Source: an uncultured Eubacteriales bacterium (GTDB taxonomy: Bacteria; Bacillota; Clostridia; Oscillospirales; QAMX01). Taken from it: a stretch of 56,574 bases of DNA. Both the position numbers and the translations under genes were made by a program. Within the stretch, counting starts at the first letter, position 1. Every line of letters begins with the position of its first letter. The notes below the pieces were generated by a model. That model was given only the letters and a program-made list of their open reading frames with translations, ran no database searches and was not told the DNA's origin. The DNA lies in NCBI GenBank assembly GCA_905205975.1, contig CAJLFQ010000005.1, positions 1 to 56,574 on the forward strand, in the 5' to 3' direction. Of this stretch, positions 24,420 through 31,857 are shown piece after piece.

Positions 24420-26465
24420 TCATTGCACGCCGCGGTAATAGAGACCGCGCGTATAGTCGGATGCCGGTACGGCACCGTTTTGCCACGCTTTCAAAACAGC
24501 TGCCATTTCGTCCGGCGTTTCCCGTGTGAAATAAATCATCGAAAAATCGACGTTTTGGAAATCACGCTGGCGATCGCTCATGACCAGCGGTACACAGTTG
24601 AAGATTTCCGAAGCGCCGTCCCGGCAGCGGACAAAAAAGCGTTTGCCCATCCGGTCTGTAATCCAGCCACCTGTACACCCTTTCCGGCATCCCTGCACCG
24701 TGCGAAGCGGACAACAGCGGACGATCATCAACGGCAGTGTGCCATAGCCAACCAGCCCAATTTCAAGATCCGTTTCCAGCGCAGCAGACTGCTGCACCGT
24801 GTTTTCAAACGATATGACTGCCGACGTGAGCCCCAGCGCTTTTGCGGCTGCCAGCGCGTCTGAATTCGTCAGTTGCAAAAACATACCGCCATCAATCTGG
24901 AAGCCAAGCGCTTTGGCAAGCTGCACAGCGCCCAAATGTTCGCACAACGCACGTTTGACGCCGAGCGCCTGCAACGCCTGCAAGCGCTGGCGAAGCTGAT
25001 CGTCTTTTCCCCAAAGCGTTCTTGGCAGTTCAACGGATGCACTGCCCGTCTCCCGCAGGAGGCGTTGAAAAGCCTCATCCGGCGCCGTATGCAACAGTGA
25101 AGCGCGGGTAATGCCCGTCAGGGACTCCGGCAGGGATTCGTGGAAGCGAACGGTCAGACCATTCATCGCGTGCGGACATGCCGCCCTTGCCGGCGGAACC
25201 GGCTGATATGAAATGGGCGGCACCAATTCCCGGCGGTGCGTCAGCGTGTCCAAAGCGGTTCTCCGCAGGCGGTTCAGCTCGGAGGCCGCGGCAAAGGCAT
25301 CCGGATCGGCATCCAATTGAAGCGATGTCACCCGATACGGTGTGCCGCCGGTTCGACAGAGCTGGTGTTCCGCCAAAGTGCGATCCAGCGGCTGGCCGTC
25401 TGCCTTGCGTACTTCGCTGCCTTCGGCCGTCACGGAAACCTGTCCATCCGACAGCGTCAGTGCGGCGCGTTCGCCAATCCGGCATTTCAATACGGCCTGA
25501 AGCGGAATGTTCATGCGCTCCGTTCGGTAAAGGGCGTGCAGCGAGTTGCTGACGGCTGACGTCATGGATTTATCCGTTTCCGTCCGGACGCCAAACATAT
25601 TCTGGCATTTTCCGGTCAGGTAGCCGTCTGTAAAGCCCGAACGCGAGAAAACCGATTGCAGCAGATGCGCCGTTTTCTCACTGACGCAGCCAGTATCGCG
25701 CGCTTCTCTTGCCGCCGTTACCGCCGCCGCAACGTATTCCGGCGGTTTCATGCGGCCTTCGATTTTGAAGGAATCCACGCCTGCCTCCATCAGCGCCGGA
25801 ATGTAGGCGAGGTGGCTCATATCCTTGAGCGACAAGACATATCCGCCGCCCGGAATAGAAAACGGCAGCCGGCAGGGTTGTGCACAGAGTCCTCGGTTCC
25901 CACTGCGGCCGCCGATCATCGCAGAGAGATAGCACTGCCCGGATACCGACATACAGAGTGCGCCGTGTACGAAAACTTCTGTTTCGATGTGTCTTTTTTC
26001 CGCTTCCTGACAGATGGCACGGATCTCTTCCAGTGAAAGCTCGCGCGCCAGCACCACACGCGAAAAGCCAAGTTCCGCCGCAGCACGCAGGCCGTTCACG
26101 TCATGAATCGTGAGCTGTGTCGACGCATGGAGCGTCAGGTTCGGCAAAGCATGCCGGATGCGGCGCACCAAGCCGAGATCCTGAACGATCAGTGCGTCAG
26201 CCCCCGCTTCAGCGGCCGACCGCGCAACTGCCAGCGCTCTGTCGATTTCATCGTCATGCAGGAGCGTATTCAATGTGATGTGGGTTTTGACGCCCCGGAC
26301 GCGGCAATAGGCAATCGCTTTGGCAAACGCTTCGCCTTCAAAATTGTTCGCGTTCCGGCGGGCGTTGAAGTTGCCTGCGCCGAAATAAACGGCGTCGGCG
26401 CCGCTGCGAACGGCGGCTTCCATGCAGGCAAAGTCGCCGCATGGGGCTAGGATTTCGCCTTTCAC
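24420..26465 (-). CDS. U32 family protein with DUF3656, RlhA/TrhP-like RNA hydroxylase
   Basis: The 681-residue protein has the U32 'peptidase' fold: ILAPCGDFACMEAAVRSGAD at the start, VVLARELSLEEI, the Cys-rich core VHGALCMSVSGQCYLSAMI and GLCAQPCRLPF, and VDSFKIEGRMKPPEYV. A C-terminal DUF3656-type part follows with further Cys pairs (RCCPLRTVQGCRKGCTGGW). Proteins of this length resemble E. coli RlhA, which hydroxylates C2501 of 23S rRNA using an Fe-S cluster and prephenate; tRNA-acting TrhP is a shorter relative. Peptidase activity is doubtful. It starts at GTG 26465, overlapping the GntR stop by 4 bases (GTGA), with GAGGTGA upstream. Confidence 0.88.
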   Translation of the reverse strand: MKGEILAPCGDFACMEAAVRSGADAVYFGAGNFNARRNANNFEGEAFAKAIAYCRVRGVKTHITLNTLLHDDEIDRALAVARSAAEAGADALIVQDLGLVRRIRHALPNLTLHASTQLTIHDVNGLRAAAELGFSRVVLARELSLEEIRAICQEAEKRHIETEVFVHGALCMSVSGQCYLSAMIGGRSGNRGLCAQPCRLPFSIPGGGYVLSLKDMSHLAYIPALMEAGVDSFKIEGRMKPPEYVAAAVTAAREARDTGCVSEKTAHLLQSVFSRSGFTDGYLTGKCQNMFGVRTETDKSMTSAVSNSLHALYRTERMNIPLQAVLKCRIGERAALTLSDGQVSVTAEGSEVRKADGQPLDRTLAEHQLCRTGGTPYRVTSLQLDADPDAFAAASELNRLRRTALDTLTHRRELVPPISYQPVPPARAACPHAMNGLTVRFHESLPESLTGITRASLLHTAPDEAFQRLLRETGSASVELPRTLWGKDDQLRQRLQALQALGVKRALCEHLGAVQLAKALGFQIDGGMFLQLTNSDALAAAKALGLTSAVISFENTVQQSAALETDLEIGLVGYGTLPLMIVRCCPLRTVQGCRKGCTGGWITDRMGKRFFVRCRDGASEIFNCVPLVMSDRQRDFQNVDFSMIYFTRETPDEMAAVLKAWQNGAVPASDYTRGLYYRGVQ

Positions 26466-27181
26466 GGCAAGTCACCTCTTGTCTCTTCTGGTATATTTTC
26501 CTGCGTGGAAAGATGATTTTCGCGGATGGATCGAATCAGATTTGCTTTCGCGTTGACAATATGCTCTTTGGTCAGGCGTTCCGCCAGATCACCGTCGCCG
26601 CGATTGACAGCGTCCAGAATCGCCTGATGTTCCCGGGCTGCGATTCGTGCCCGGTCGCCTGTGCGGAATGAGATTTCCCGTGCGTGGCCGATATAGTTGT
26701 GAAACGCCCTCAGCGTATTGCGAAGCGGAACACTGCGGCTCGCGGTATACAATCCGTCGTGGAAGCTGTGATCCAGGTTGCGGTTCTGCTCAATATTGCC
26801 GCGTTCTGCATAAAAGCTCTCCAGCGCGACGATTTCAGCCAGACGTATTTTTTCTTCTTCTGTGATGCGTTCCGCAGCCCATTTGGATGCAAGCCCTTCG
26901 ATCAGCATCCGGATTGTATAAATATCCTCGATGTCTTTTTTGCTGATGCCGACGACGACGGCGCCTTTGTTGTGTTTGATCTGAACAAGGCCTTCCTGTT
27001 CCAGCTGGAAGAGCGCCTCCCGCACCGGCGTCCGGCTGACGCCGAGCGTTTCGCAAAGCCGGTTTTCCGTCAGGCTTTGCCCGGGTTGATACGTTCCGTC
27101 CAGAATATCCTTCTCGATCCGATGAAAAACACGCGATGTCAGCGATCCGGCATCCGCGTCGCTGTTTGTGGCTGCAAACAT
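26462..27181 (-). CDS. GntR family regulator, FCD (FadR) subfamily
   Basis: The 239-residue protein has an N-terminal winged helix with SRVFHRIEKDILDGTYQPG and ENRLCETLGVSRTPVREALF, followed by an all-helical FCD ligand domain with IYTIRMLIEGLASKWAAERI and metal-site residues such as DHSFHDGLY and AAREHQAILDAV. FCD proteins sense carboxylic acids. Sitting directly between Re-citrate synthase and the U32 gene, it may sense citrate, oxaloacetate or a related acid and control its own operon through the TTGTATACAA palindrome at 28613; this is inference. Confidence 0.92.
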   Translation of the reverse strand: MFAATNSDADAGSLTSRVFHRIEKDILDGTYQPGQSLTENRLCETLGVSRTPVREALFQLEQEGLVQIKHNKGAVVVGISKKDIEDIYTIRMLIEGLASKWAAERITEEEKIRLAEIVALESFYAERGNIEQNRNLDHSFHDGLYTASRSVPLRNTLRAFHNYIGHAREISFRTGDRARIAAREHQAILDAVNRGDGDLAERLTKEHIVNAKANLIRSIRENHLSTQENIPEETRGDLP

Positions 27182-27200
27182 ATCTATCCGCCCCTGCCTG

Positions 27201-28574
27201 TCAATTTTCGGTCAATTCAGGTGCATACTGCGCAATCAATGCCCGCATTTCTTCATCGGAAATGACCGTCTGGCGCCCGTCTGAATATGCGTTGTCGATC
27301 CACGCCTTGATCTTCTGAACGGCATCGCTGTGTTTGTCCAGCGCCCGTTCGCCGGTCAAGCCGTACGTATTGTTGATCCAGTATGCAATCCCAGCCAAGC
27401 CGGATGTGCCGTTGATGGCGACGCCGGCGCTCCGATTCAGAAGTGTGCGTGTATCAAAGATGTTGTAGATCTCTTCGTCTTTCATCAGACCGTCCGCGTG
27501 AATACCTGCACGCGTCTGGTTGAAGTACCGGCCGACAAACGGGGTCATAGCCGGAATGGAATAGCCCATCTTGTGTTCAAAGTAGTCTGCAATTTCCGTG
27601 ATCACCGTGGTATCCATTCCATCGGCTGTACCGCGCAGCGACGCATATTCGAAGACCATCGCCTCCAGCGGGACGTTGCCCGTCCGTTCGCCGATGCCGA
27701 GCAGCGACCAGTTGACAGCCGCAGCGCCGTAGAGCCATGCGGTTGCTGCGTTGGCCACCGATTTGTAGAAATCGTTGTGCCCGTGCCACTCCAGCTGTGC
27801 GCTTGGCACGCCGGAATAGTGGCGCAGACCGTTGATAATGCCCGGCACGCTGCGCGGAAGCGCGACGCCGGGGTAAGGAATCCCATAGCCCAGTGTATCG
27901 CAGACACGGATTTTGACTGGAATGCCGGCATCGCGGCTCATATCCATCAAAGCATTCACAAACGGAATGACAAAGCCGTAAAAGTCTGCCCGGGTGATGT
28001 CCTCGAAGTGGCAGCGTGGAACCAGACCCGCGTCAAATGCATCAGAAACGACCGAGAGATAATGCCCCATGGCTTCGCTGCGCGACATCCGGAGCTTTTT
28101 GAAAATATGGTAGTCCGAGCAGGAAACCAAAATACCGGTCTCCCGAATTCCGATGGACTTCACCAGTTCAAAATCCTTTTTGGTTGCACGGATCCATGTC
28201 GTGATTTCCGGGAATTGATAGCCGCGCTCCATGCATTTTTCAATCGCCTTCCGGTCTTTTTCGCTGTAAACGAAGAACTCCGTCTGACGGATGACGCCAT
28301 TCGGCCCGCTCAGGCGGTGCAGGAGATCGAAAAGATCCAGCATCTGCTCGACCGAATACGGCGCCTGCGACTGTTGGCCGTCCCGGAAGGTTGTATCGGT
28401 AATCCAGATTTCCTCCGGCATTGCAAGGTCCACGCGCCGGTGGTTGAAAACAACCTTCGGCACTTCGGTGTACGGATAAATCTCCCGGAACAGGACGGGT
28501 TCATCGACATCCTGCAATGTATAGCGGTAGGGATCCTGTTCCAACAGATTGGAGTTGTGATTTCGATCCAGCAT
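27201..28574 (-). CDS. Re-type citrate synthase (homocitrate synthase/IPMS family)
   Basis: The 457-residue protein belongs to the DRE-TIM metallolyases: WITDTTFRDGQQSQAPYSVE is the divalent-metal and base motif, LEWHGHNDFYKS gives the second metal histidines, and GIGERTGNVPLEAM follows. Compared with isopropylmalate synthase it lacks the regulatory leucine domain, and segments such as RLSGPNGVIRQTEFFVYSEKD and PRCHFEDITRAD match the Re-citrate synthase of Clostridium kluyveri as I remember it. This enzyme condenses acetyl-CoA and oxaloacetate with Re stereochemistry in anaerobes. An isocitrate dehydrogenase gene at 37948 supports the route to 2-oxoglutarate. ATG 28574 follows AAAGGAC. Homocitrate synthase is the alternative. 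Confidence 0.78.
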   Translation of the reverse strand: MLDRNHNSNLLEQDPYRYTLQDVDEPVLFREIYPYTEVPKVVFNHRRVDLAMPEEIWITDTTFRDGQQSQAPYSVEQMLDLFDLLHRLSGPNGVIRQTEFFVYSEKDRKAIEKCMERGYQFPEITTWIRATKKDFELVKSIGIRETGILVSCSDYHIFKKLRMSRSEAMGHYLSVVSDAFDAGLVPRCHFEDITRADFYGFVIPFVNALMDMSRDAGIPVKIRVCDTLGYGIPYPGVALPRSVPGIINGLRHYSGVPSAQLEWHGHNDFYKSVANAATAWLYGAAAVNWSLLGIGERTGNVPLEAMVFEYASLRGTADGMDTTVITEIADYFEHKMGYSIPAMTPFVGRYFNQTRAGIHADGLMKDEEIYNIFDTRTLLNRSAGVAINGTSGLAGIAYWINNTYGLTGERALDKHSDAVQKIKAWIDNAYSDGRQTVISDEEMRALIAQYAPELTEN

Positions 28575-28612
28575 AGTCCCAAGTCCTTTCGTATGCTCGT
28601 ATGGTTGTATGA

Positions 28613-28622
28613 TTGTATACAA
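28613..28622. promoter_or_regulatory. Putative GntR/FadR-type operator
   Basis: The perfect palindrome TTGTATACAA fits the TnGT-n-ACnA pattern bound by FadR-subfamily regulators. It sits just downstream of the operon promoter's -10 box, and similar GTATNNTTGTATG half-sites surround it. Confidence 0.55.
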
Positions 28623-28643
28623 TTATACGATGGGTTTGGTTGT

Positions 28644-28672
28644 ATTATAACGCATCGCTTTCCATTTGTCAA
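28644..28672 (-). promoter_or_regulatory. Promoter of the Re-citrate synthase operon
   Basis: TTGACA, 17-base spacer, TATAAT on the minus strand: consensus in every position. The strength suggests control by a repressor. Confidence 0.9.
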
Positions 28673-28683
28673 GTGAAAAATCG

Positions 28684-28720
28684 AAAAAACACCGCCCGGC
28701 TTGACCGGGCGGTGTTTTTT
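28684..28720 (-). terminator. Terminator downstream of the sodium-pump genes (second of two)
   Basis: A 16-bp perfect stem (AAAAAACACCGCCCGG) with a 5-base loop, ending in six Ts on the minus strand. It insulates the Re-citrate synthase promoter from the upstream unit. Confidence 0.9.
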
Positions 28721-28737
28721 ACGCAGGCAGCGTTTTG

Positions 28738-28802
28738 AAAAGCCGGAGCAGCTGAACCGCTTTGTGCTTTTCTGCACAGCGAACCAAGCTGCTCCGGCTT
28801 TT
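28738..28802 (-). terminator. Long hairpin after the sodium-pump genes (first of two)
   Basis: AAAAGCCGGAGCAGCT and its exact complement flank a 33-base loop that itself folds (CGCT..GTGC with GCACAGCG). With the next hairpin it forms a tandem terminator. Confidence 0.7.
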
Positions 28803-28807
28803 GATAC

Positions 28808-28954
28808 TCAGTTTTCGTTCTTTTTATCCGGTTTTTCCCGGAAGATTGCCGTCAAGGCGCGGATAGACAGGTAAAACACAATCAGGGCGAAGAAAACGCC
28901 GCCCAGACCGTAGCCCATCAGCATGAGGCCTGCCGTAATCGGATCGGTATGCAT
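28808..28954 (-). CDS. OadG-related small subunit of a sodium-pump decarboxylase
   Basis: This 48-residue protein begins MHTDPITAGLMLMGYGLGGV, spans the membrane once (about residues 8-29) and ends in a charged tail REKPDKKNEN. It looks like the tiny gamma-like subunits that accompany beta subunits of sodium-translocating decarboxylases; the 'GLMLMGYGLGGVF' helix is typical. AAAGGAG lies 8 bases before the ATG, and the gene starts 29 bases after the beta-subunit stop, so the pair is co-transcribed. It is easily missed because of its size. Confidence 0.75.
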   Translation of the reverse strand: MHTDPITAGLMLMGYGLGGVFFALIVFYLSIRALTAIFREKPDKKNEN

Positions 28955-28983
28955 TGCAGATTCTCCTTTCAATCAAGCGCCAT

Positions 28984-30141
28984 TTACAGCATGTTGGCAA
29001 TGACCGGGGCAATCGACAAGACGATGCCGCCGGCGATGACAGAGCCGATCTGGCCGGAAACGTTGGCACTGACAGCGGGCATCAGGATGAAGTTGTACGG
29101 GTCTTCTTCTTTGGCCATCCGCTGGACGATGCGGGAAGACATCGGGAATGCCGAAATGCCGGCTGCACCGATCATCGGGTTGATCTTCTTTTTGGTAAAG
29201 AGGTTGATGAACTTGGCAAACAGCACGCCGCCCGCCGTATCGAAGACGAATGCAACCAGACCGAGGAGCATGATGACCAGCGTCTTGACCTGCAAAAATG
29301 CGTCATAGCGCATGGTAGCGCCGATGGTAATGCCCAGCAGAATGGTGACAATGTTTGCCAGCTCATTCTGTGCGGCTTTGTTCAGCCGTTCTACAACGCC
29401 GGACTCTTTGATGAGGTTGCCAAACATGAGCAGACCAATCAGCGGTGCGCTGATCGGCGCCAGAATGGCAGAAATGATGGTGATGACAACCGGGAAAGCG
29501 ATCAGCGCCGTTTTCTTGACCTTGACGTCGACATATTCCATGCGGATCATGCGTTCTTTTTTGGTGGTGACCGCACGGATGACAGGCGGCTGAATGATCG
29601 GAACGAGCGACATATACGAATATGCCGCAACCGTGATAGGCGCCAGCAGCGACGGCGCCAGCTCATTGGCTACGACAATCGAGGTCGGGCCGTCGGCCGC
29701 ACCGATGATACCGATGGAAACGGCTTCGAGGAAGCTGAAACCGATCGCCGGAAAGAGCTTGGAGATGACAAGAACGGCAAGGATCGTGAAGAAAATGCCG
29801 AACTGTGCGGCGGCGCCAAAGAACGCCATGCGCGGGTTTTGGAATAGCGGACGAAAATCCGTCATTGCGCCGATGCCGATGAAAATCAGGCACGGGAAGA
29901 GTTCCGTGACGATGCCGGAGTTGTACAAAACCTGTAAGACTCCTGGCGCTTCTGCGCTGCCCCATACCATGCTCAGCGGCAGATTGACAAGAATCGCGCC
30001 GAAACCGATCGGCAAAAGCAAGGCCGGTTCATAATCTTTGGCGATTGCCAGATAGATCAGCAATCCGCCGATGGCGTACATAATCAGGTATTCCCAGTGG
30101 AATTCAAAGACACCTGACAGCAGCTCTCTGAGTTGTTCCAA
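28984..30141 (-). CDS. Sodium ion-translocating decarboxylase beta subunit
   Basis: The 385-residue integral membrane protein shows the OadB/GcdB/MmdB pattern: LLIYLAIAKDYEPALLLPIGFGAILVNLP early, IGIGAMTDFRPLF, and the conserved ion-site region GAADGPTSIVVANELAP with its essential Asp, then LLMFGNLIKESGVVERL. Beta subunits couple carboxybiotin decarboxylation to Na+ export. No carboxyltransferase or biotin carrier gene is in the window, so the partner must be elsewhere. I place the start at TTG 30141, with GGGGGA 7 bases upstream; another TTG at 30159 overlaps that site. Confidence 0.92.
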   Translation of the reverse strand: MEQLRELLSGVFEFHWEYLIMYAIGGLLIYLAIAKDYEPALLLPIGFGAILVNLPLSMVWGSAEAPGVLQVLYNSGIVTELFPCLIFIGIGAMTDFRPLFQNPRMAFFGAAAQFGIFFTILAVLVISKLFPAIGFSFLEAVSIGIIGAADGPTSIVVANELAPSLLAPITVAAYSYMSLVPIIQPPVIRAVTTKKERMIRMEYVDVKVKKTALIAFPVVITIISAILAPISAPLIGLLMFGNLIKESGVVERLNKAAQNELANIVTILLGITIGATMRYDAFLQVKTLVIMLLGLVAFVFDTAGGVLFAKFINLFTKKKINPMIGAAGISAFPMSSRIVQRMAKEEDPYNFILMPAVSANVSGQIGSVIAGGIVLSIAPVIANML

Positions 30142-30174
30142 GACAAATTCCCCCAACAAATTTTGATCGCTAAT

Positions 30175-30203
30175 ATCATATCACACTTTCGGTTGGAAGT
30201 CAA
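30175..30203 (-). promoter_or_regulatory. Promoter of the sodium-pump beta-subunit gene
   Basis: TTGACT, 17-base spacer, TATGAT on the minus strand. Confidence 0.8.
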
Positions 30204-30256
30204 CGCGGTGTATGCGCTTTCGGCACTTTGCCGCTGCCCTGCTGCACGCATTTTGA

Positions 30257-30285
30257 TGGACACGCCGCCTGCTTTATGATATAAT
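30257..30285 (+). promoter_or_regulatory. Promoter of the DMT transporter gene
   Basis: TGGACA, 17-base spacer, TATAAT, divergent from the sodium-pump promoter. Confidence 0.65.
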
Positions 30286-30351
30286 ACCCTTGTTTGCATA
30301 TCATGCTTCCGCACTTTGCGGAGATCTATTGGAATCGAGGTTTCTTCCGAT

Positions 30352-31227
30352 ATGCTGTTTGCGCTTTTGTTTCTGACACTTCTCTTTTCCTTGCAGTCGC
30401 TCTTCTGCAAATTGTATGCCGGCCACACCACGCAGACGGATCACGCGGTTGTTCCCGTCGTTTTCTCTGTGTTTTACGGCGTGTTCACGGCGCTTGCCAC
30501 CTTCTGCTTCGCCGGGTTCCGGTTTTCACCCTCTGCTCAGACCCTTTGGATGGGGATATTGAATGGCGCAATGCTCTTTCTCTACAACTTCTCGCTGATC
30601 CGTGCCAGTGATCAGGGGTCATATGCTTTCACCCTGATTTCAGCGCTGTTTGGCGGCGTCATTCTCCCGATGTTTGCATCAGCCGTCCTTTGGCATGAGC
30701 GTCTGACGCTGCTGCAATGGATCGGGACGGCGATTACGCTGATTTCCTTTTGGGTCATCAACGCGGATTCCATCTCTCTGAAGGGCGCCGGACGTTCCTT
30801 CTTTTTCTGGTGTCTCTGTCTCTTTCTGGCAAACGGTCTGTACAGTGTTTTGATGGCGGCACAGCAGCGCGCTTTGGCCGGTATGCAGCGTTCCGAAATG
30901 ATCATTGTGACGTTTGCGGTCAGTGCGCTGATTGCGTTCGTCTATCTGGCTGTTACCAAACGCAGAGAAACCGGGCTCGCTTTTCGAACCGGCCGGAAAG
31001 GCGGACTGTTTGCCGTTCTCTCCTGCATCATCGCAACGGCAGCTGCCAATCTGTACGTCTATCTGCTTTCACACATCAACCTCTCCGTGCTTTCCGCTGT
31101 GAACAACGGCGGCACCTTGATTCTATCCGTCTTTTATGCGTTTCTTTTGTTTCATGAGAAGCCCTCGTCCATCCGCATTGCAGGTATGGCGCTTTCCCTG
31201 ATCGGAATCATTCTGCTCTCCATTTGA
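30352..31227 (+). CDS. EamA/DMT superfamily transporter
   Basis: The 291-residue protein has ten hydrophobic helices arranged as two EamA repeats, with short polar loops (FSLIRASDQGSYAFTLISAL in repeat 1, LSHINLSVLSAVNNGGTLIL in repeat 2) and the motif ALLFHEKPS-like FLLFHEKPSSIRIAGMAL before the last helix. DMT proteins move metabolites such as amino acids or sugars, usually outward; the substrate is unknown. ATG at 30352 is preferred since GAGG precedes it; a frame opening at 30316 would add a charged N-terminus before the first helix. Confidence 0.85.
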   Translation: MLFALLFLTLLFSLQSLFCKLYAGHTTQTDHAVVPVVFSVFYGVFTALATFCFAGFRFSPSAQTLWMGILNGAMLFLYNFSLIRASDQGSYAFTLISALFGGVILPMFASAVLWHERLTLLQWIGTAITLISFWVINADSISLKGAGRSFFFWCLCLFLANGLYSVLMAAQQRALAGMQRSEMIIVTFAVSALIAFVYLAVTKRRETGLAFRTGRKGGLFAVLSCIIATAAANLYVYLLSHINLSVLSAVNNGGTLILSVFYAFLLFHEKPSSIRIAGMALSLIGIILLSI

Positions 31228-31302
31228 GCCATTTTGGACACGAGCGTGTTGAACCTGCCGCCGGTTTCGTCCTTTTTTCCGGCGGGATTGCGCAAATGCC
31301 TA

Positions 31303-31331
31303 TTGATTTCCATTTGGCTTTGTGCCATAAT
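31303..31331 (+). promoter_or_regulatory. Promoter of the MarR-ABC exporter operon
   Basis: TTGATT, 17-base spacer, CATAAT, immediately followed by a perfect palindrome. Confidence 0.75.
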
Positions 31332-31334
31332 AGA

Positions 31335-31358
31335 TGTACATACAACGATGTATGTACA
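31335..31358. promoter_or_regulatory. Putative MarR operator
   Basis: TGTACATACA and its exact inverted copy are separated by ACGA. It covers the expected transcription start (the -10 box ends at 31331), a classic position for autorepression by the MarR protein encoded next. Confidence 0.8.
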
Positions 31359-31390
31359 ATGATTTTGAACCCGATTGCGGAGGCATCACG

Positions 31391-31837
31391 ATGGACATCA
31401 CCGAACGAAAAATCACAAAAATTGCGCGGGAAGCTGAAAAGCTGGTTTTACTCTCCCTGCGCGAGGATGGCGTCGGCACAGCCGAGATCGACCTGATCCA
31501 CGCATTGCGGCATCACCCCGGCTGCACGCAGGCAAACCTGGCTGAGATCCTGCATGCAGATAAGGCGGCCATCGCCCGCAGAACCAAAAATCTGGAAGCA
31601 AAAGGCTATTTGGTGCGGCAGGAGGATGCAAGCGACCGGCGTTGCCAGCTGCTTTTTCCGACAGCCAAAGCGGAAACGCTGAAATCTTCCAAAGCAGAGA
31701 TTGAGGCATCCTTTTACCGCTATCTGACCGCTTCACTCACAGAGGAAGAAGCAGAGGTCTTTGCCTCCCTGCTGGACAGGCTGTATAACACTGCAAAATC
31801 CGAAAGCCGTGCCGGATTTCCGCATTTCATCCGCTGA
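31391..31837 (+). CDS. MarR family transcriptional regulator
   Basis: The 148-residue protein has the MarR winged-helix core: HHPGCTQANLAEILHADKAAIARRTKNLEAKGYLVRQEDASDRR, which carries the recognition helix and the wing with the D-x-R-x-R signature (segment split at AEILHADKAA and KGYLVRQEDASDRR). ATG 31391 has CGGAGG 9 bases upstream; an earlier ATG at 31334 lies inside the operator. MarR repressors usually respond to a drug or phenolic ligand exported by the neighbouring transporter, here the ABC pair 20 bases downstream. Confidence 0.92.
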   Translation: MDITERKITKIAREAEKLVLLSLREDGVGTAEIDLIHALRHHPGCTQANLAEILHADKAAIARRTKNLEAKGYLVRQEDASDRRCQLLFPTAKAETLKSSKAEIEASFYRYLTASLTEEEAEVFASLLDRLYNTAKSESRAGFPHFIR

Positions 31838-31857
31838 GTTTGTGGAGTGAAACGGCT

